Positions 32,546 through 43,113 of a stretch of DNA of 64,000 nucleotides are shown in pieces. Where the stretch lies: NCBI GenBank assembly GCA_033064195.1, contig JARBJD010000202.1, forward strand, positions 1 to 64,000, written 5' to 3'. The DNA comes from Blattamonas nauphoetae (lineage: Eukaryota > Preaxostyla > Oxymonadida). Position 1 is the stretch's first letter; each line of letters begins with the position of its first letter. Made by a program: the position numbers and the translations under genes. Under the pieces are notes generated by a model that did no database searches, was not told the DNA's origin, and was given only the letters and a program-made list of their open reading frames with translations.

Positions 32546-35500
32546 TCAATGATCCATAAACAGGTCGAGTTCGACTAAAGGTGGGAGACGGAGAGTCGGT
32601 TCAGGGGCAGAAGATTGTCCAGTGACAGAAGACAGGTACCCGGACTCCTTCCATTCGGGTTGGTTTTGTCTCCTTCTCTGCCAAGCTTCTTCTTCGGGTC
32701 GCTTTCCCTTGTCCATCCTTTCCTTCTCTTCCTTCTTCTTCTCCACTTTCGGCTTGGCGAGTGTCTTGGCTGGCTTTAAACTGGCGACTGGTCGGTCTGT
32801 CTCGCTTCCAACGTTGAACGAGCGTCTCATCTGCATCTGCCGATCTTCGCGTCGTCTGGCTTCGTCCGAGCGATCCGACTTCAAACTCGTCCTTTCTGTC
32901 TCACTCCTCTTTTCGCTGTCTCGTTCCGCGTGCTGTGATTGGAGTGGGAATTGAAGGGAGAATGGATGGATCTCCCTCTGCTGCTGCGGAGGGAGATGCT
33001 GCTCCGAATCTGCTTCATCGCGTGTCTGTGTTTGAGGAATCGTTTGCTGAGCCTTTTTCGAGAACAGGAAAGCGAGTCCATGATCTGACCCACTCCCCTC
33101 TCTTTCCCCGACCTGGCTGGGTGCTGGATACGACTGTGACAGGATGTTGTGGGAAGGATGCCGCGACAGGTCTTTCTGAGTTGGCGTGACGGTCTGGCTG
33201 AGAGGAACCTGGCTGGCAGACAAGCTGGGTGAGGTGATTGAGGAAGTGCGGGAGGGTGAAGTGAACGAGGTGTGTGGTGGACTGAACGGGCGAGTGGAGA
33301 TGATGGCGTGTTGGGAGGGGGACGACGAGAGTGATGTGGTGGTTGGCTGTTGTTTCCGATGTTTCGGCTTTCGCGCTGCGTCAGAACTCGAAAAAGCCAA
33401 ATCGAACGAGACCTGTTTGACAGGAATCTTGTCTTCTTTCTCCTTCGGCCTTCCTTTGGCAGCATCCTTCTCCTTTCCCCTCTCCTTCTCGACAATGACA
33501 GTCGTGTCGTCCCTCTCGTGTTCTTCGATTAGTTCGAGGGCTGGCGGGACTTTGGCTGGTTTTGTGACATGGCGGAACGTGTCCAACACTTTCTCCAAAT
33601 TGCCAGCCCTTTCCGTCTCGAGTTGATCTCGCTTCGCTTTCAGTCGAGACAGACGAGACTGCTCCGAACGCTGCAGCCGCTCGAGGAATGCCGACTTTGC
33701 GAAACGATTGTTTGTTTTGGAGCGAGACGGCGATTGTGTGGAAGAGCTTGGTTTCGAGCCCTGCTGTTTTGGAGTTGTGGCTACGTCGCCCGTTTGATGT
33801 TTGGAATGATTTGACGAAACATCAGCGACATCCAGCTCGATCGGTTCGTCGTCCTTCTGCTGTCCCTGCTCCTTCTGCCATTCGGCCCCGTCGGGTCGGT
33901 TGAAGCGAAGGTGAGGGATGTTGTCGAGCTCGCTTGTCACATCCTCTCCTCGCTGCATCCGCACCTGAACCTGCTCCGCGATCGCCCTGACCAGTCCAGA
34001 AGTGAGCAAATGCCAGTTTGTGATGGCTGTGTTTGACTGAATATCCTTGTCTCGGTTGACGAGCGAGTGGATCTCTTTGATTTGTCTTCTCTGCTCTGAT
34101 TTTGGGAGGGAGAGCGAGTTGGGCGAGAGTGTGGGCAACGGAGGGAGATTGTTGTTGCTGTCTTCGTTCTCCCCATCCGACCGATTCATCTCGCTCTCGT
34201 TTCTGATCCTGTCTCTCTGCTTCGGCGTCGGTCTCGAAACATGCTGCGATGGCGAGAACGGCTTCACTGATGATTGTGCAGGAACATAATCGTCTTCCCA
34301 AAATGTTTGTGTTCCGCGACTCCTCGTCTCCTTCACGTCGACCGGCTCGTCTGTCGCGAACGTGCTCAGAAACTCGCTCGGAGCTGCTTGGAACTTCGGC
34401 TTTGTCGGCGTCTGTGTCGGCTGGGGAGTGGGAAGGGGGTCGGACGATGGGGCAGCGTCGGTCTGGGCCTGTCGGGCTCTGTCCTGCTGCTGCTTCAACT
34501 TGCGCTGTTCTTCCATCTGCGCCCACATCTTCATGTCCGACCCCTTCGACTCCAACTCGTCCTTCATCTGCTCGATCAGGTCGTCCTTCGCTTTGACCTC
34601 CTCGCGAAGCTCTCCCACCTTCGTCTCAGCTGCCTCCAACGCTGCAAACGAGGACGACGCCAACGACAACCGACTCTCCAATTCCTGCACCTTCTCGTTC
34701 TGCGCCAGCTGGGCCAGCTTCATCCGAGTGACCGTCGCCTTCAGCCGCTCCTCTTCCGACTCGCTCTCCGATGTGTGCGCTGTCGCTTCTTCGTACACAC
34801 GCACTTTCTCTTCAGCAACAGCGACTCTCTTCTGGAGGGCGTCCTGTTCTGCCGATTGCTGAGCAAGTGCTTCTCGCAGACTCTCCTCACTCGCTCTCAA
34901 ATCCGCCAGCTCAATCTCCTTCTCCGACAGAGCGATCCGAGCGTCCTGATTGGTCTCTGATTGCTCGGTCAGGGCAGCGAGCTGTGAACGCAGTGTTTCG
35001 AGTTCGGTTTCGCTTTGCAATTTCAGTGCTTCCAGCTCGGCACGAAGCTCGGCGTCTCGAGACGTCTGATTCTCTCTGAAAAGAATGAAAAAAGATAAAA
35101 AGGGCAGACTGGGAGAGAGCATCGGCTTCTGACACCATTGCTTGGAGCTCAGCCTCTCGCTGCTTCATCGCAGTTGTGACCTGGTCGAGCTGTCGGTCCT
35201 TCTCTCTCTCGATTTCCTGAAGAATGTGAAAGAGAAGGAAAACGCCAAACAAAAAGGGTCCTTTCAAGTCTGTGTCGTTCTTTGTTGTACTCTTTTTGAA
35301 TCTTATCCAACGCTTCTTTCGCTTTCTTCTGAATTTCCTCAACTTCATCAATCTCATCCAAATCTTCTCCCAACAACTCTTCAAGCCAAGCAGTCGGTTT
35401 AAATATCTCGAAATTGTCGTGTTTGAAATCTTCCCCATACGTGTTCTTTTGATGAAGCTGTTCTTTCAGAACGAGAATCTCTTTGAAGAAAAGAGAACGT

Positions 35501-35778
35501 TGTTCTTTCAATGAATCTGTTCGACGTTTCAACTGAAGTTTGAGAAGAGATATTTGCTTCTCAGCATCAGCAAGTTGAGATTTTTGCATATTAATCACTC
35601 TGAAGACACTCTCTTCAAGTTCAGACTCCTAGAAGGAGAATAAGTGAAGAAAAGGGAAAACTGTTGCATTGAGAAGAAATTTTTCACGACTATTGTCGAG
35701 TTCAGTCCGAAAAATATCGATTAAATGCTGTCCATAAGCCTTGAGAACGACGAGAGTCTTCTGGTAGAAAGTTTCCAT
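32546..35778 (-). CDS. Long coiled-coil protein, four exons
   Basis: Exons on the minus strand are 35778-35662, 35628-35251, 35216-35110 and 35075-32546, giving 1,043 residues. Introns are 33-34 nt with donors GTTTTC, GTTTGG and GTCTGC. The ATG gives METFYQKTLVVLKAYG. Residues about 40-420 are nearly continuous coiled coil with regular heptads (LRAELEALKLQSETELETL). The rest is charged and disordered with further short helices, including a Lys/Glu-rich stretch (KVEKKKEEKERMDKGKR), and the protein ends LDLFMDH. It resembles centrosomal, flagellar or Golgi tether coiled-coil proteins only in general form. The stop lies 116 bp from the start of the U-box-like gene on the same strand. Confidence 0.75.
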
Positions 35779-35824
35779 CTAAATGTCGCAAATTCGCAGA
35801 AGAAACAAAAGAAAAAAGGATAAA

Positions 35825-36085
35825 TCACGAATGATAGGACAGAAATGAAGTATAAACATCAGATCCATTGTATATATCCCGAAATGTGTCTTTTTTGACT
35901 CCTTCGTGGAAAACGAGTGATATCTGACTCTCAAAACTGTTGAGTGTCATTTGAAAATGGTCCTGAAGAGAAGTTGGTTCAGGATCCTGATTTTTATCTT
36001 TGGATGTTCTCGATATCATGAGAACGGATGTCCGACACTTGCTACCATAATTATTTTTTTTGGTTCGGCAAAACTTCAAACTCAT
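35825..36085 (-). CDS. Small hypothetical protein
   Basis: The ATG at 36085 gives 86 residues (MSLKFCRTKKNNYGSKC onward, ending YTSFLSYHS). The frame is open further upstream to 36142 without an ATG. No domain is recognised. It could instead be the last exon of the gene at 36150-36917 on the same strand, but I found no phase-compatible donor to join them. Confidence 0.4.
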   Translation of the reverse strand: MSLKFCRTKKNNYGSKCRTSVLMISRTSKDKNQDPEPTSLQDHFQMTLNSFESQISLVFHEGVKKDTFRDIYNGSDVYTSFLSYHS

Positions 36086-36149
36086 TCGAGAAAGAATTTG
36101 AAATAGCGCGAGTAAAGATGGTGGTGAAAAAAACACCAACAATATGCAT

Positions 36150-36917
36150 TCAAGATCTCGGGTTAGTTCTCAGAGCTGGCTGGGGCCCTGGTCCTGGTGG
36201 ACTGAGTTCACGTGTCCCTTGTGAACTTTGAAAAGAGGTCATCTGTGGCAAAAGTTGAGAAGTTGGAAGTTGGGCCTGTGGGAGAGATGACGGAAACGGG
36301 AGAGATGCGGGAGAGATAAAAACAGGCGGGGACGTCGATCCATTGAGTCGAGACGTTGGATGGGAATACGTTGCATTTGTCTGGGGACCTAAGAGTGATG
36401 AAAAAACCGGTGAATTTGATTGTCGAGTGGTGTTGGCAGCAAATGTATTCCTTGGTTGAATCGCCAGTGATTGTCCCTTTGTTTTCGGGCGTGGATGTTG
36501 AATATGGCGCGGAGATTCATCAAGGCGAGGAGGAGGTGGGCCAAATGTGATAACAGTTGATTTGGATGATACAGATTGAGTGGAGGTTGAAATGCTCGGT
36601 TCTTTTTGATGAGGTTCGGGTGAAGAGTTGCAAAGGGTCTGTTGTGATTGTTGTTTACTGTTTGTCAATTGAAGCTCTTTAACTTGAATTTCCAGGTCTT
36701 GTATTCTTGAAAGTAGCGGTAAAACGACGTGGTCAAATTCTTCTCTTGTGACAAACTCCTTATTCCCCTTTGGCTGAAGAATTTCAGACAGAGTCTCGAG
36801 AGAAAGAGACGATGAACTCAAACTTGGAGTTTGGCTCATTGAATTTGTGAGATTATGAGGACTCAAATCATAATAGATAGAATTCTTCGAATCCTTGGAA
36901 TATTGCTGATTCATCAC
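36150..36917 (-). CDS. Hypothetical Ser/Pro/Gln-rich protein
   Basis: A 255-codon frame from the ATG at 36917 (MMNQQYSKDSKNSIYYDL). A short coiled coil lies near residues 60-95 (LPLLSRIQDLEIQVKELQ). The remainder is low complexity, rich in Ser, Pro, Gln and Thr, and ends in a Pro-Gly-Pro tract. No recognised family. Composition suggests a disordered adaptor or regulatory protein. Confidence 0.5.
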   Translation of the reverse strand: MMNQQYSKDSKNSIYYDLSPHNLTNSMSQTPSLSSSSLSLETLSEILQPKGNKEFVTREEFDHVVLPLLSRIQDLEIQVKELQLTNSKQQSQQTLCNSSPEPHQKEPSISTSTQSVSSKSTVITFGPPPPRLDESPRHIQHPRPKTKGQSLAIQPRNTFAANTTRQSNSPVFSSLLGPQTNATYSHPTSRLNGSTSPPVFISPASLPFPSSLPQAQLPTSQLLPQMTSFQSSQGTRELSPPGPGPQPALRTNPRS

Positions 36918-37150
36918 ACAATATTGTGATTATTGGTGATGTTAGAGATCAATGAGATGGAGAGTCTTCGTTCTTTTATTAAAATGATCGATTGACTTTA
37001 GATCCTCCCGTCACATTTTTGTCACACATTTCATGGATGAAATGTGATGATTCCACTCCAATTGACTTGAAAAAAAGAGTACATTGTTATGACGGTCCTG
37101 CACCATCATATACACAAAAGAGACACTTCCTAGACCAGGACACGACATGA
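36918..37150. other. Intergenic, no supported feature
   Basis: Short AT-rich spacer between two minus-strand genes. No convincing frame or RNA signature. Confidence 0.5.
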
Positions 37151-37508
37151 CTAGTTCTGTGTTCCTTCTGGAGCATCGAACTTCTTCCGTAATCCAGCTG
37201 TCGCCATGTATTCCTCCATCTTTATTGGATTGACCAAGTATGTTGGATGAGTCTCGTTCCATCGAAGCGGGTCCCTCTTTCTGTTGTCATCGTCATCGAA
37301 CTTGCGAGGGTCGAGACAGATTCTAGGATTGACAGGCTGTTCATGTCCATATGCCGTTGAAGGTTTGGGTTGCATGTACGATTCTTCATTGCTTGTTTCA
37401 CCACACATTGTCTGATGAAGAACGTCAGGAAGAATCGTTGTTTGTTCACTGGTATCTGGGTTTTTGATATTCCTATCAATTATAAGAGAGATAAGAAATA
37501 CTATACAT
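37151..37508 (-). CDS. Small hypothetical protein, at least two exons, start unresolved
   Basis: The main exon 37472-37151 encodes about 107 residues ending in KFDAPEGTQN. It carries CGETSNEESYMQPKPS and RKRDPLRWNETHPTYLV, a tyrosine/proline-rich composition reminiscent of small axonemal or microtubule-associated proteins (inference only). A 34-nt intron (37506-37473, donor GTATAG) is supported because the upstream frame reads sensibly into it (DPAFLKHFDS) and the junction forms an ATG split as AT|G. That ATG could be the start, or translation could begin further upstream. The gene is divergent from, and perhaps overlaps, the DHHC gene. Confidence 0.5.
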
Positions 37509-37577
37509 TGAGTCAAAATGTTTTAAAAATGCCGGATCATTCGAGTTGCCGGATTGGTTGAAAGAAAGTGTGGGTCG

Positions 37578-38882
37578 ATGAAGGGCTTCACACGATACCG
37601 AAAGTACGCTCCCGAACATCACTTTCGGTTTCGCCGTTGCTCACAATGCCGTACTGACTTCTCTGTTTATGGAGCCCTTATCCTCGTCAAGTTTATTTCA
37701 CTTCTTCAACAACAATCTCTCGTTTGCATCAATATAGTTTCCTCCAGATCTCAACTCTTGTTATCTACTTTATTTATCCATTTCGGTATTATTTGACAAC
37801 ATCCAAAACATATGCCACCATTTCAACGTTGATTTACATCACCTTATTCATCTTCGAAGGATATGCATTCCACATGGCTCTGTTTGATCTTCTTCTCTTT
37901 TGAGTTCTCCACATAGATGGCTCGATCCTGGTTTTTTCTTTTCTCTCACATTTTCTGCTGGTAGGCACCGCGCCACAAGAATGGATTGACGATATCGATC
38001 AGATCATTCTTCATGCAAATTTGACTGTTTCATCGCTTCCTGCCACAAAAATCAATGTTTCATCGACGAATTCATCTTCAGCCTCACATAACAATCGATA
38101 TCTGACCCCAGTCACCATTGATCCAAATTCATTCGAGAATCATCACCTTCCAACTTCTGACATGCCTCCTCATTCGTTGCAGTGTGATGTTATCTTGATG
38201 TATTCTGATAGGGAAACAGAGCAAGATCAGATTGATGACCCTCCCATCCCAGACGAACTGGAAGGAATCATGTTCTGCTCAAAATGCCAACGACTCCGTC
38301 CTCCACGTGCACATCATTGTTCAACATGTGGAAAATGTCAGTTGATGATGGATCATCATTGTTTGATTCGTTCAGAACTGTCTCATTCTTTCAGGTCCCT
38401 GGATTGCCAATTGTGTCGGCCAGCAGAATCACAAACACTTTGTCCTATTTCTCTTCTATACGTGCATCCTCGCTGTCTGGCATATGATTATGCTGATCAA
38501 TTCGATGAACAAAGTCTCCGTTCTCTCTTTTGTCATCTCGCATTGTTATCAGTACTCTGCTTCATCATACAACTACATCCATCTAACCTTTCTTATTTTA
38601 GACACAATCATCATGGTTGTCCTTACTCTCGGAGCTGGCGGCCTTCTAATTCAACATCTCTACTTTGGATTTAGAAACTGCACCGAATTGGAATTCATGC
38701 AGAACAGTTCTAAACCCCCTTATGACACACACAACATCTGGAAGAACTGGAAAGCTTTCTTCGGGAGAAACTGGTGGAGGTGTGCCACTCCTTGATCCAG
38801 AATAAGTTTCAGTTTTCTCTTACCATTTACCATGTCCGTGTTCGACAATGGTGGATTACTCCAACACAAGACCAACATCTAA
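37578..38882 (+). CDS. DHHC palmitoyltransferase, six exons
   Basis: Exons are 37578-37685, 37748-37881, 37917-37930, 37965-38360, 38395-38779 and 38813-38882, giving 368 residues. Introns are 62, 35, 34, 34 and 33 nt. The order is typical of the family: two N-terminal membrane segments (ISTLVIYFIYPF and STLIYITLFIF), DPGTAP, the Cys-rich domain (CSKCQRLRPPRAHHCSTCG), then MDHHCPWIANCVG, whose catalytic Cys codon is itself split by an intron, and two more membrane segments. The enzyme S-palmitoylates proteins at endomembranes. The third exon is only 14 nt and encodes the Leu-Asp-Pro of the DPG motif. A further 39-nt GTCTCC...CAG segment at about 38512-38550 could be an extra in-frame intron, which would shorten the protein to 355. 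Confidence 0.9.
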
Positions 38883-39080
38883 AGTGATCTATTGATTTAT
38901 CAGAACATTTCATCCTTTTCACGTTGCTTGGACAACTCTCACAGTAATTGAAGGAGTGACTCTTCATTTATGATTTTCATTACATAAACAATGTAATTGA
39001 CGATCAGATCATACTGCTGATGAAAATGATGCTGTGAGGAAAGAAATGCGATCAGCATGTGGAGTGGTTTGTTTCGCTCT

Positions 39081-39467
39081 CTATCCGAACAGATCGAACA
39101 TTCCACCCTGATAGAGGAGAGAATGACATTAAAAAAGCGGAAGTCATACATCCATGCCATCGTCACTGGATTCTTCCTTCTTCTTCTCTTCTTTCTTGCC
39201 TTTCTTGTCATCGGCAGCTGGAGCAGCGGCAGCACCACCAGCGGCGGCAGCGACAGCAACTGGGGCAGCAACGGCACCACCTTGGAAGAGGAGGTCTTCG
39301 ATGTTCTTGCCTTCAAGCATCTTGGCGAAGAGCATTGGAAGATAGTTGGGGACTTTCACATTGGCTGCCTTTGTGATTGATTCGATGTTTTCGGCAGTAA
39401 TGGGGAGCTTCTCATCATAGAGGATGAGAGCGGCGTACACACATGCGAGTTCTTCCTTTGATGCCAT
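39081..39467 (-). CDS. RPLP1: 60S acidic ribosomal protein P1, two exons
   Basis: Exons on the minus strand are 39467-39150 and 39107-39081, joined through a 42-nt GTATGA intron, giving 114 residues. The start is [18 protein letters not shown], the P1 dimerisation domain. Next come [18 protein letters not shown], an Ala/Gly hinge, a Lys/Glu stretch, and the conserved acidic tail. The last exon is 27 nt and supplies GGMFDLFG, the counterpart of the usual GFGLFD terminus that recruits elongation factors to the ribosome stalk. Without this exon the protein would end MDV. The gene is divergent from the eL6 gene, with 97 bp between starts. Confidence 0.93.
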
Positions 39468-39564
39468 TTGATTGTTGATCAAGGTCAGATGAGTATTTTC
39501 CAGATGAAAGAATCATGGGTAAGTCCAAGAGGGGATCTGAGGATTTCCTGATCAGAATTTTTCA

Positions 39565-40234
39565 ATGAAAGGTCAGCGATTCGTCTCATTTTCCACGTTT
39601 TCTCTGTTCTTCTGTTCACTTTTACCAGATTCTTTTGTTCTTTCATCATTCATTTCTCGTTTCATCACTTTTTCACAGGCTGCACTCCAGGTCAAGTAGC
39701 AATCGTTCTCGCTGGACGCTTCAAAGGTAAACGTGTTGTTTGCTTGAAAAATCTTCCAAGTGGACTCATTCTTGTCACAGGTGTGCCTTGTTTCGTCATT
39801 GTTCTCTCCATCACTTTTTCTGGATATTTCCAACTCAATATCATTGTTTTCTTTCTTCCACGTTATATTTGTGTATACCTCATACATATCCGATCATAGG
39901 ACCATTCAAATTGAACGGTGTTCCACTCCGTCGCCTGAACCGCGCCTATCTCATCCTCACAAAAACTATTGTTGATGTTTCAAAGGTTGATGTTACCAAG
40001 GTCGAAGACTCCATGTTCCGTGGCAAGAAATTGTCTATCAAGAAGAGGAAGGAGTTTGCCGCAAAGGAAGAACCCAAGCGCAGAGCCACTCGCTCAGATG
40101 ATCTCCTGAAACTGCAAAAATCAGTCGACACCGGTGTTCTTGCTTCAGTTAAGTCAGTCAAGCGCATGGGTTCTTATCTCAGCTCCAACTTCACATTATC
40201 AAAGAATCAACGCCCACACCTCATGAAATTCTAA
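39565..40234 (+). CDS. RPL6: 60S ribosomal protein eL6, three exons
   Basis: Exons are 39565-39571, 39679-39780 and 39900-40234, giving 147 residues. The first coding exon is only seven bases (ATGAAAG); introns are 107 and 119 nt with donors GTCAGC and GTGTGC. Family motifs are [34 protein letters not shown] and [12 protein letters not shown], followed by the basic C-terminal region ending RPHLMKF. The protein is shorter at the N-terminus than animal or yeast eL6, as in some protists. The seven-base exon is a model: a different upstream exon is possible, but the second and third exons are secure. Confidence 0.85.
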
Positions 40235-40526
40235 ATGTTCTTTCACGCTGTCCTGGTCTTGCAGATCTGTTCCTTATTTCGTGTCCTGCGTCATTTCCAT
40301 TTCTGGCATTGGGACTCTTTGAATGATCGATCATTTTTTGGGATATCACTCTGGAACCACTTTTCAAGTGCAGCGACTCGAGAAAAGGCGTCAATTCGAC
40401 AAGGACTCTCTCTCAAAAAATCAAACCGGGTGAAATGAGAACATGATTTGTCATACATGGCAAAAAAAATGTTATATTAACAGTGGTTTCCCAAGAAAAC
40501 AGATGTGAGTGTTCTTGAAGGGCTGG
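40235..40526. other. Convergent intergenic region, no gene
   Basis: Shared 3' flank of the eL6 and permease genes; AT-rich, no supported ORF or RNA. Confidence 0.5.
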
Positions 40527-41842
40527 TCAGCCTGGGATCGGGATGATCTTGTTTAATAGCCAATACCAGAAAATAAACACCGGAAGGATGATAACGAAAT
40601 ACTGCAATATGATGGAGAGCACAATTTCGGTGGTATAGCAATCAAACTCTTTCGAGAGAGTGAAGGCAAGAACAGCAAGTGGAAGAGCGTTTATCAGAAC
40701 TGCAGCATGTTTGTGAATGGGGGATATCGGAAACCAGCGAGAGATAAGAAGGGCAATAGCTGGAGAAAGTGCGTATCGTATTCCAGCAAATAGGAATACA
40801 ATCAAGAAATTTGGACATGTTCGCTTCGTAGGAGTGAGATTGATGGAATCATTGTTGATTGCAGACTGACCCATTGCGGGTGAAAGAAGAGGGTGCTCGT
40901 CAGAGTCTGGTTCGGGTTTTTTCTTCTTGAGGCATTTGCATTTACCAAAGATCTTGGACCAATTAATTTTGATAGCGGGGGCATGAGCACTAAGAAAGTT
41001 AGGGTAATGGCGAAAAAGACCAGAATACTCCAATATTGATCATTGCGGTGGCATAATTTGAACGAGAAATGAAATCAGTCGCATTCCTCAGCCAAATTGG
41101 CTTGGTGATGTCTAATACCCATCACTTCGAACAAAATGAGAAATACAAACGGCAAAAGTTGAAAATCAAGCCGAGGACAGTCAGCCAGATGAGTGGGTTT
41201 GAGACGACACGGAGAAGGACGCCAGGCAGGAGTTTACAAGTATCTTTGGCAGAGAGTTTCGACGTAGAGCGTGAAGGATCTTTTTCAGCTCGTTCTTGGG
41301 CTTTAGCCGTCTCGAGCATGAAGAGAGATGTTGAAAACACGATAGTAACATCCGGAATTGCTGAGAGAACACATAATAGATCCATGCGATGGAGCGGGTA
41401 GAGAGCCATCAACAAAGCACTGGTTTTAGAAAAAAGAAGAGATGAATGAAGATGAATAAGAGACTTTCCGTAGATGACATTGTTTGAGTAGTTTGCGTTA
41501 AGTTGAAACATAACTGCAAGTTCTTTCCGGTATTTTTTGAAGCACAAAAGTGGAAGAAAGAAAATAAGGATCATCACTATTTTATGGAGCGTGTAGGGAA
41601 TCAAGAATAGAAGCTGATCGGCCGGGAACCATTCACTGAACAAATAGGTTCGAAAGCAACACAAACGCAGTTAGAATCGTAAATATGGCGAATGGAATTC
41701 CTAGATAGAGTGTGTACTTGTTCAGTGCTTCAACATAGCTGAGTTTCATGAGATTCGTTGTCCCCAGCAGCCATCCAATGAGGAACATGCTTATTGCGGG
41801 AATCAGGACAGATTGGGTCACATCCCAGTAGATATTTGCCAT
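40527..41842 (-). CDS. Auxin-efflux-carrier (AEC/BART) family permease, four exons
   Basis: Exons on the minus strand are 41842-41663, 41613-41151, 41111-41021 and 40989-40527, giving 398 residues, a normal length. Introns are 49, 39 and 31 nt. N-terminal helices (ISMFLIGWLLGTTNLM) are followed by LLFLIPYTLHKIVMIL and the NANYSN segment. The hydrophilic central loop is basic and acidic (CKCLKKKKPEPDSDEH), and the C-terminal helical bundle ends LLNKIIPIPG. The family comprises PIN-like and bacterial AEC carriers for organic anions at ER or plasma membrane. The substrate is unknown. The frame extends upstream of the chosen ATG to 41881 without another ATG, so an upstream exon is possible. Confidence 0.8.
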
Positions 41843-42123
41843 TGCCCCGAGAAATACGATCCTTTTCTGATGGTCTTTCACTGAAGAGTGGGCTCGATCA
41901 TAACTTTGAGAAACTGGACCAAAACAGAATCAGTCAATTTGAAGTGTAAATCAAGCATCAAAACTGCTTGAAATATTTTGCCTGAAATGACCTCACACAA
42001 TCCGAACAGATGCACTGTAGAATTGAGTGTTCTTGACGGTTGATTTCTCAACACAGAAAGGCACTTCAATCTACAGTCACCACACACAAACACAATCATC
42101 CAAAACAAAGAAAAAGGTCTCTT

Positions 42124-42843
42124 TCATATGCTACTGTGGAGTCGAATAATATGCGAGCGGATTGTGGCATATTCTGTAGCTGGAACACGGAGCTTCCAGT
42201 CCAATATATTGATCACGGCACGCTCAAACATGTTGAGAATGTACAACGGCATTCCGAAGCTGTTGGCCCATATCGATTGCTTAAACGGTTGGTCAGCATT
42301 GATTTTGTGAGCGATGACGATACAGGTGAGCATAGTAGCATGAAGGTTGTTCCGGAGAACATCAAACCCGGGACAGTTCCAGTGGGCATCCAACAGATGT
42401 TTCATGAGAAGGTAACCTTGGATGAGCTCGGTTTCACGTATTCGGAAGAGCACCTGAAAAACTCGCATCATATTGGATATAACGTTGAGGAGTTCCTCAT
42501 AGGATGGGACTGGTTGTGCTTCAACACCCTGTGAGAACCGATGCTTGGAAAGTTTGTCGCAAGCCGGGCAACTTGTGCCTCTGACGTGTGTATTATCGAC
42601 ATCGGTGGTTGAGCGTGATGCATGGTCACGAATCATACCGCAAACTGCCTTGACGAAGCCGTCGCAAAATTGAAGGTCAGCTCCATTCTCCTGAACTCTT
42701 GGATGGAGTTGCTCCGATTTGTAGTGTCTGACGACAAATGACTCATCCTTGTTGGAGCCGGCAGCCTGAGATGGGTTTTCTGGAAGGCAGTTTGATGGAG
42801 TAATCACATTGCTGTTTTTGTGAGGTATGATGATAGCGCACAT
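42124..42843 (-). CDS. Cyclin-domain protein (PHO80/Pcl-like cyclin)
   Basis: A 239-residue frame from the ATG at 42843. After an N-terminal region with a CPACDKLSKHRFS motif come SYEELLNVISNMMRVFQVLF, ETELIQGYLLMKHLLD, LHATMLTCIVIAHKINAD and ILDWKLRVPATEYATI. These match the cyclin-box helices of the PHO80-like class, including the conserved LxxxhhhAxKhxxD core. It would bind and activate a cyclin-dependent kinase; the partner is unknown. The open frame extends ten codons upstream without an ATG. The start lies 270 bp from the divergent pseudokinase-USP gene. Confidence 0.8.
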   Translation of the reverse strand: MCAIIIPHKNSNVITPSNCLPENPSQAAGSNKDESFVVRHYKSEQLHPRVQENGADLQFCDGFVKAVCGMIRDHASRSTTDVDNTHVRGTSCPACDKLSKHRFSQGVEAQPVPSYEELLNVISNMMRVFQVLFRIRETELIQGYLLMKHLLDAHWNCPGFDVLRNNLHATMLTCIVIAHKINADQPFKQSIWANSFGMPLYILNMFERAVINILDWKLRVPATEYATIRSHIIRLHSSI

Positions 42844-43113
42844 GCAGAACTGGAACTTATGAAAGGGAGACAATGGTGAGTTTCGATGTGCCGAAATAGG
42901 CGACTCGTCTCAAAGTTGGATTATGGGTACCACTTGCGGATCAACGATCGACAAAGAATTTCAATCTCTGGACCTCTTTCACATTGTTCACACGAATATG
43001 AGTACAAGTTCATGATTTCTCTCGCACAAATAATTAAGTTACACATGGATCGCTTTTCCAACGATTCACTCGTCATCTTCGAGCATGGAAGTTGCAGCGC
43101 TTCTTCCTGATGG

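Noticed and set aside
39057-39380. Plus-strand frames opposite ribosomal protein P1
   Set aside because: Antisense shadows of the Ala/Gly- and Lys/Glu-rich P1 coding sequence.
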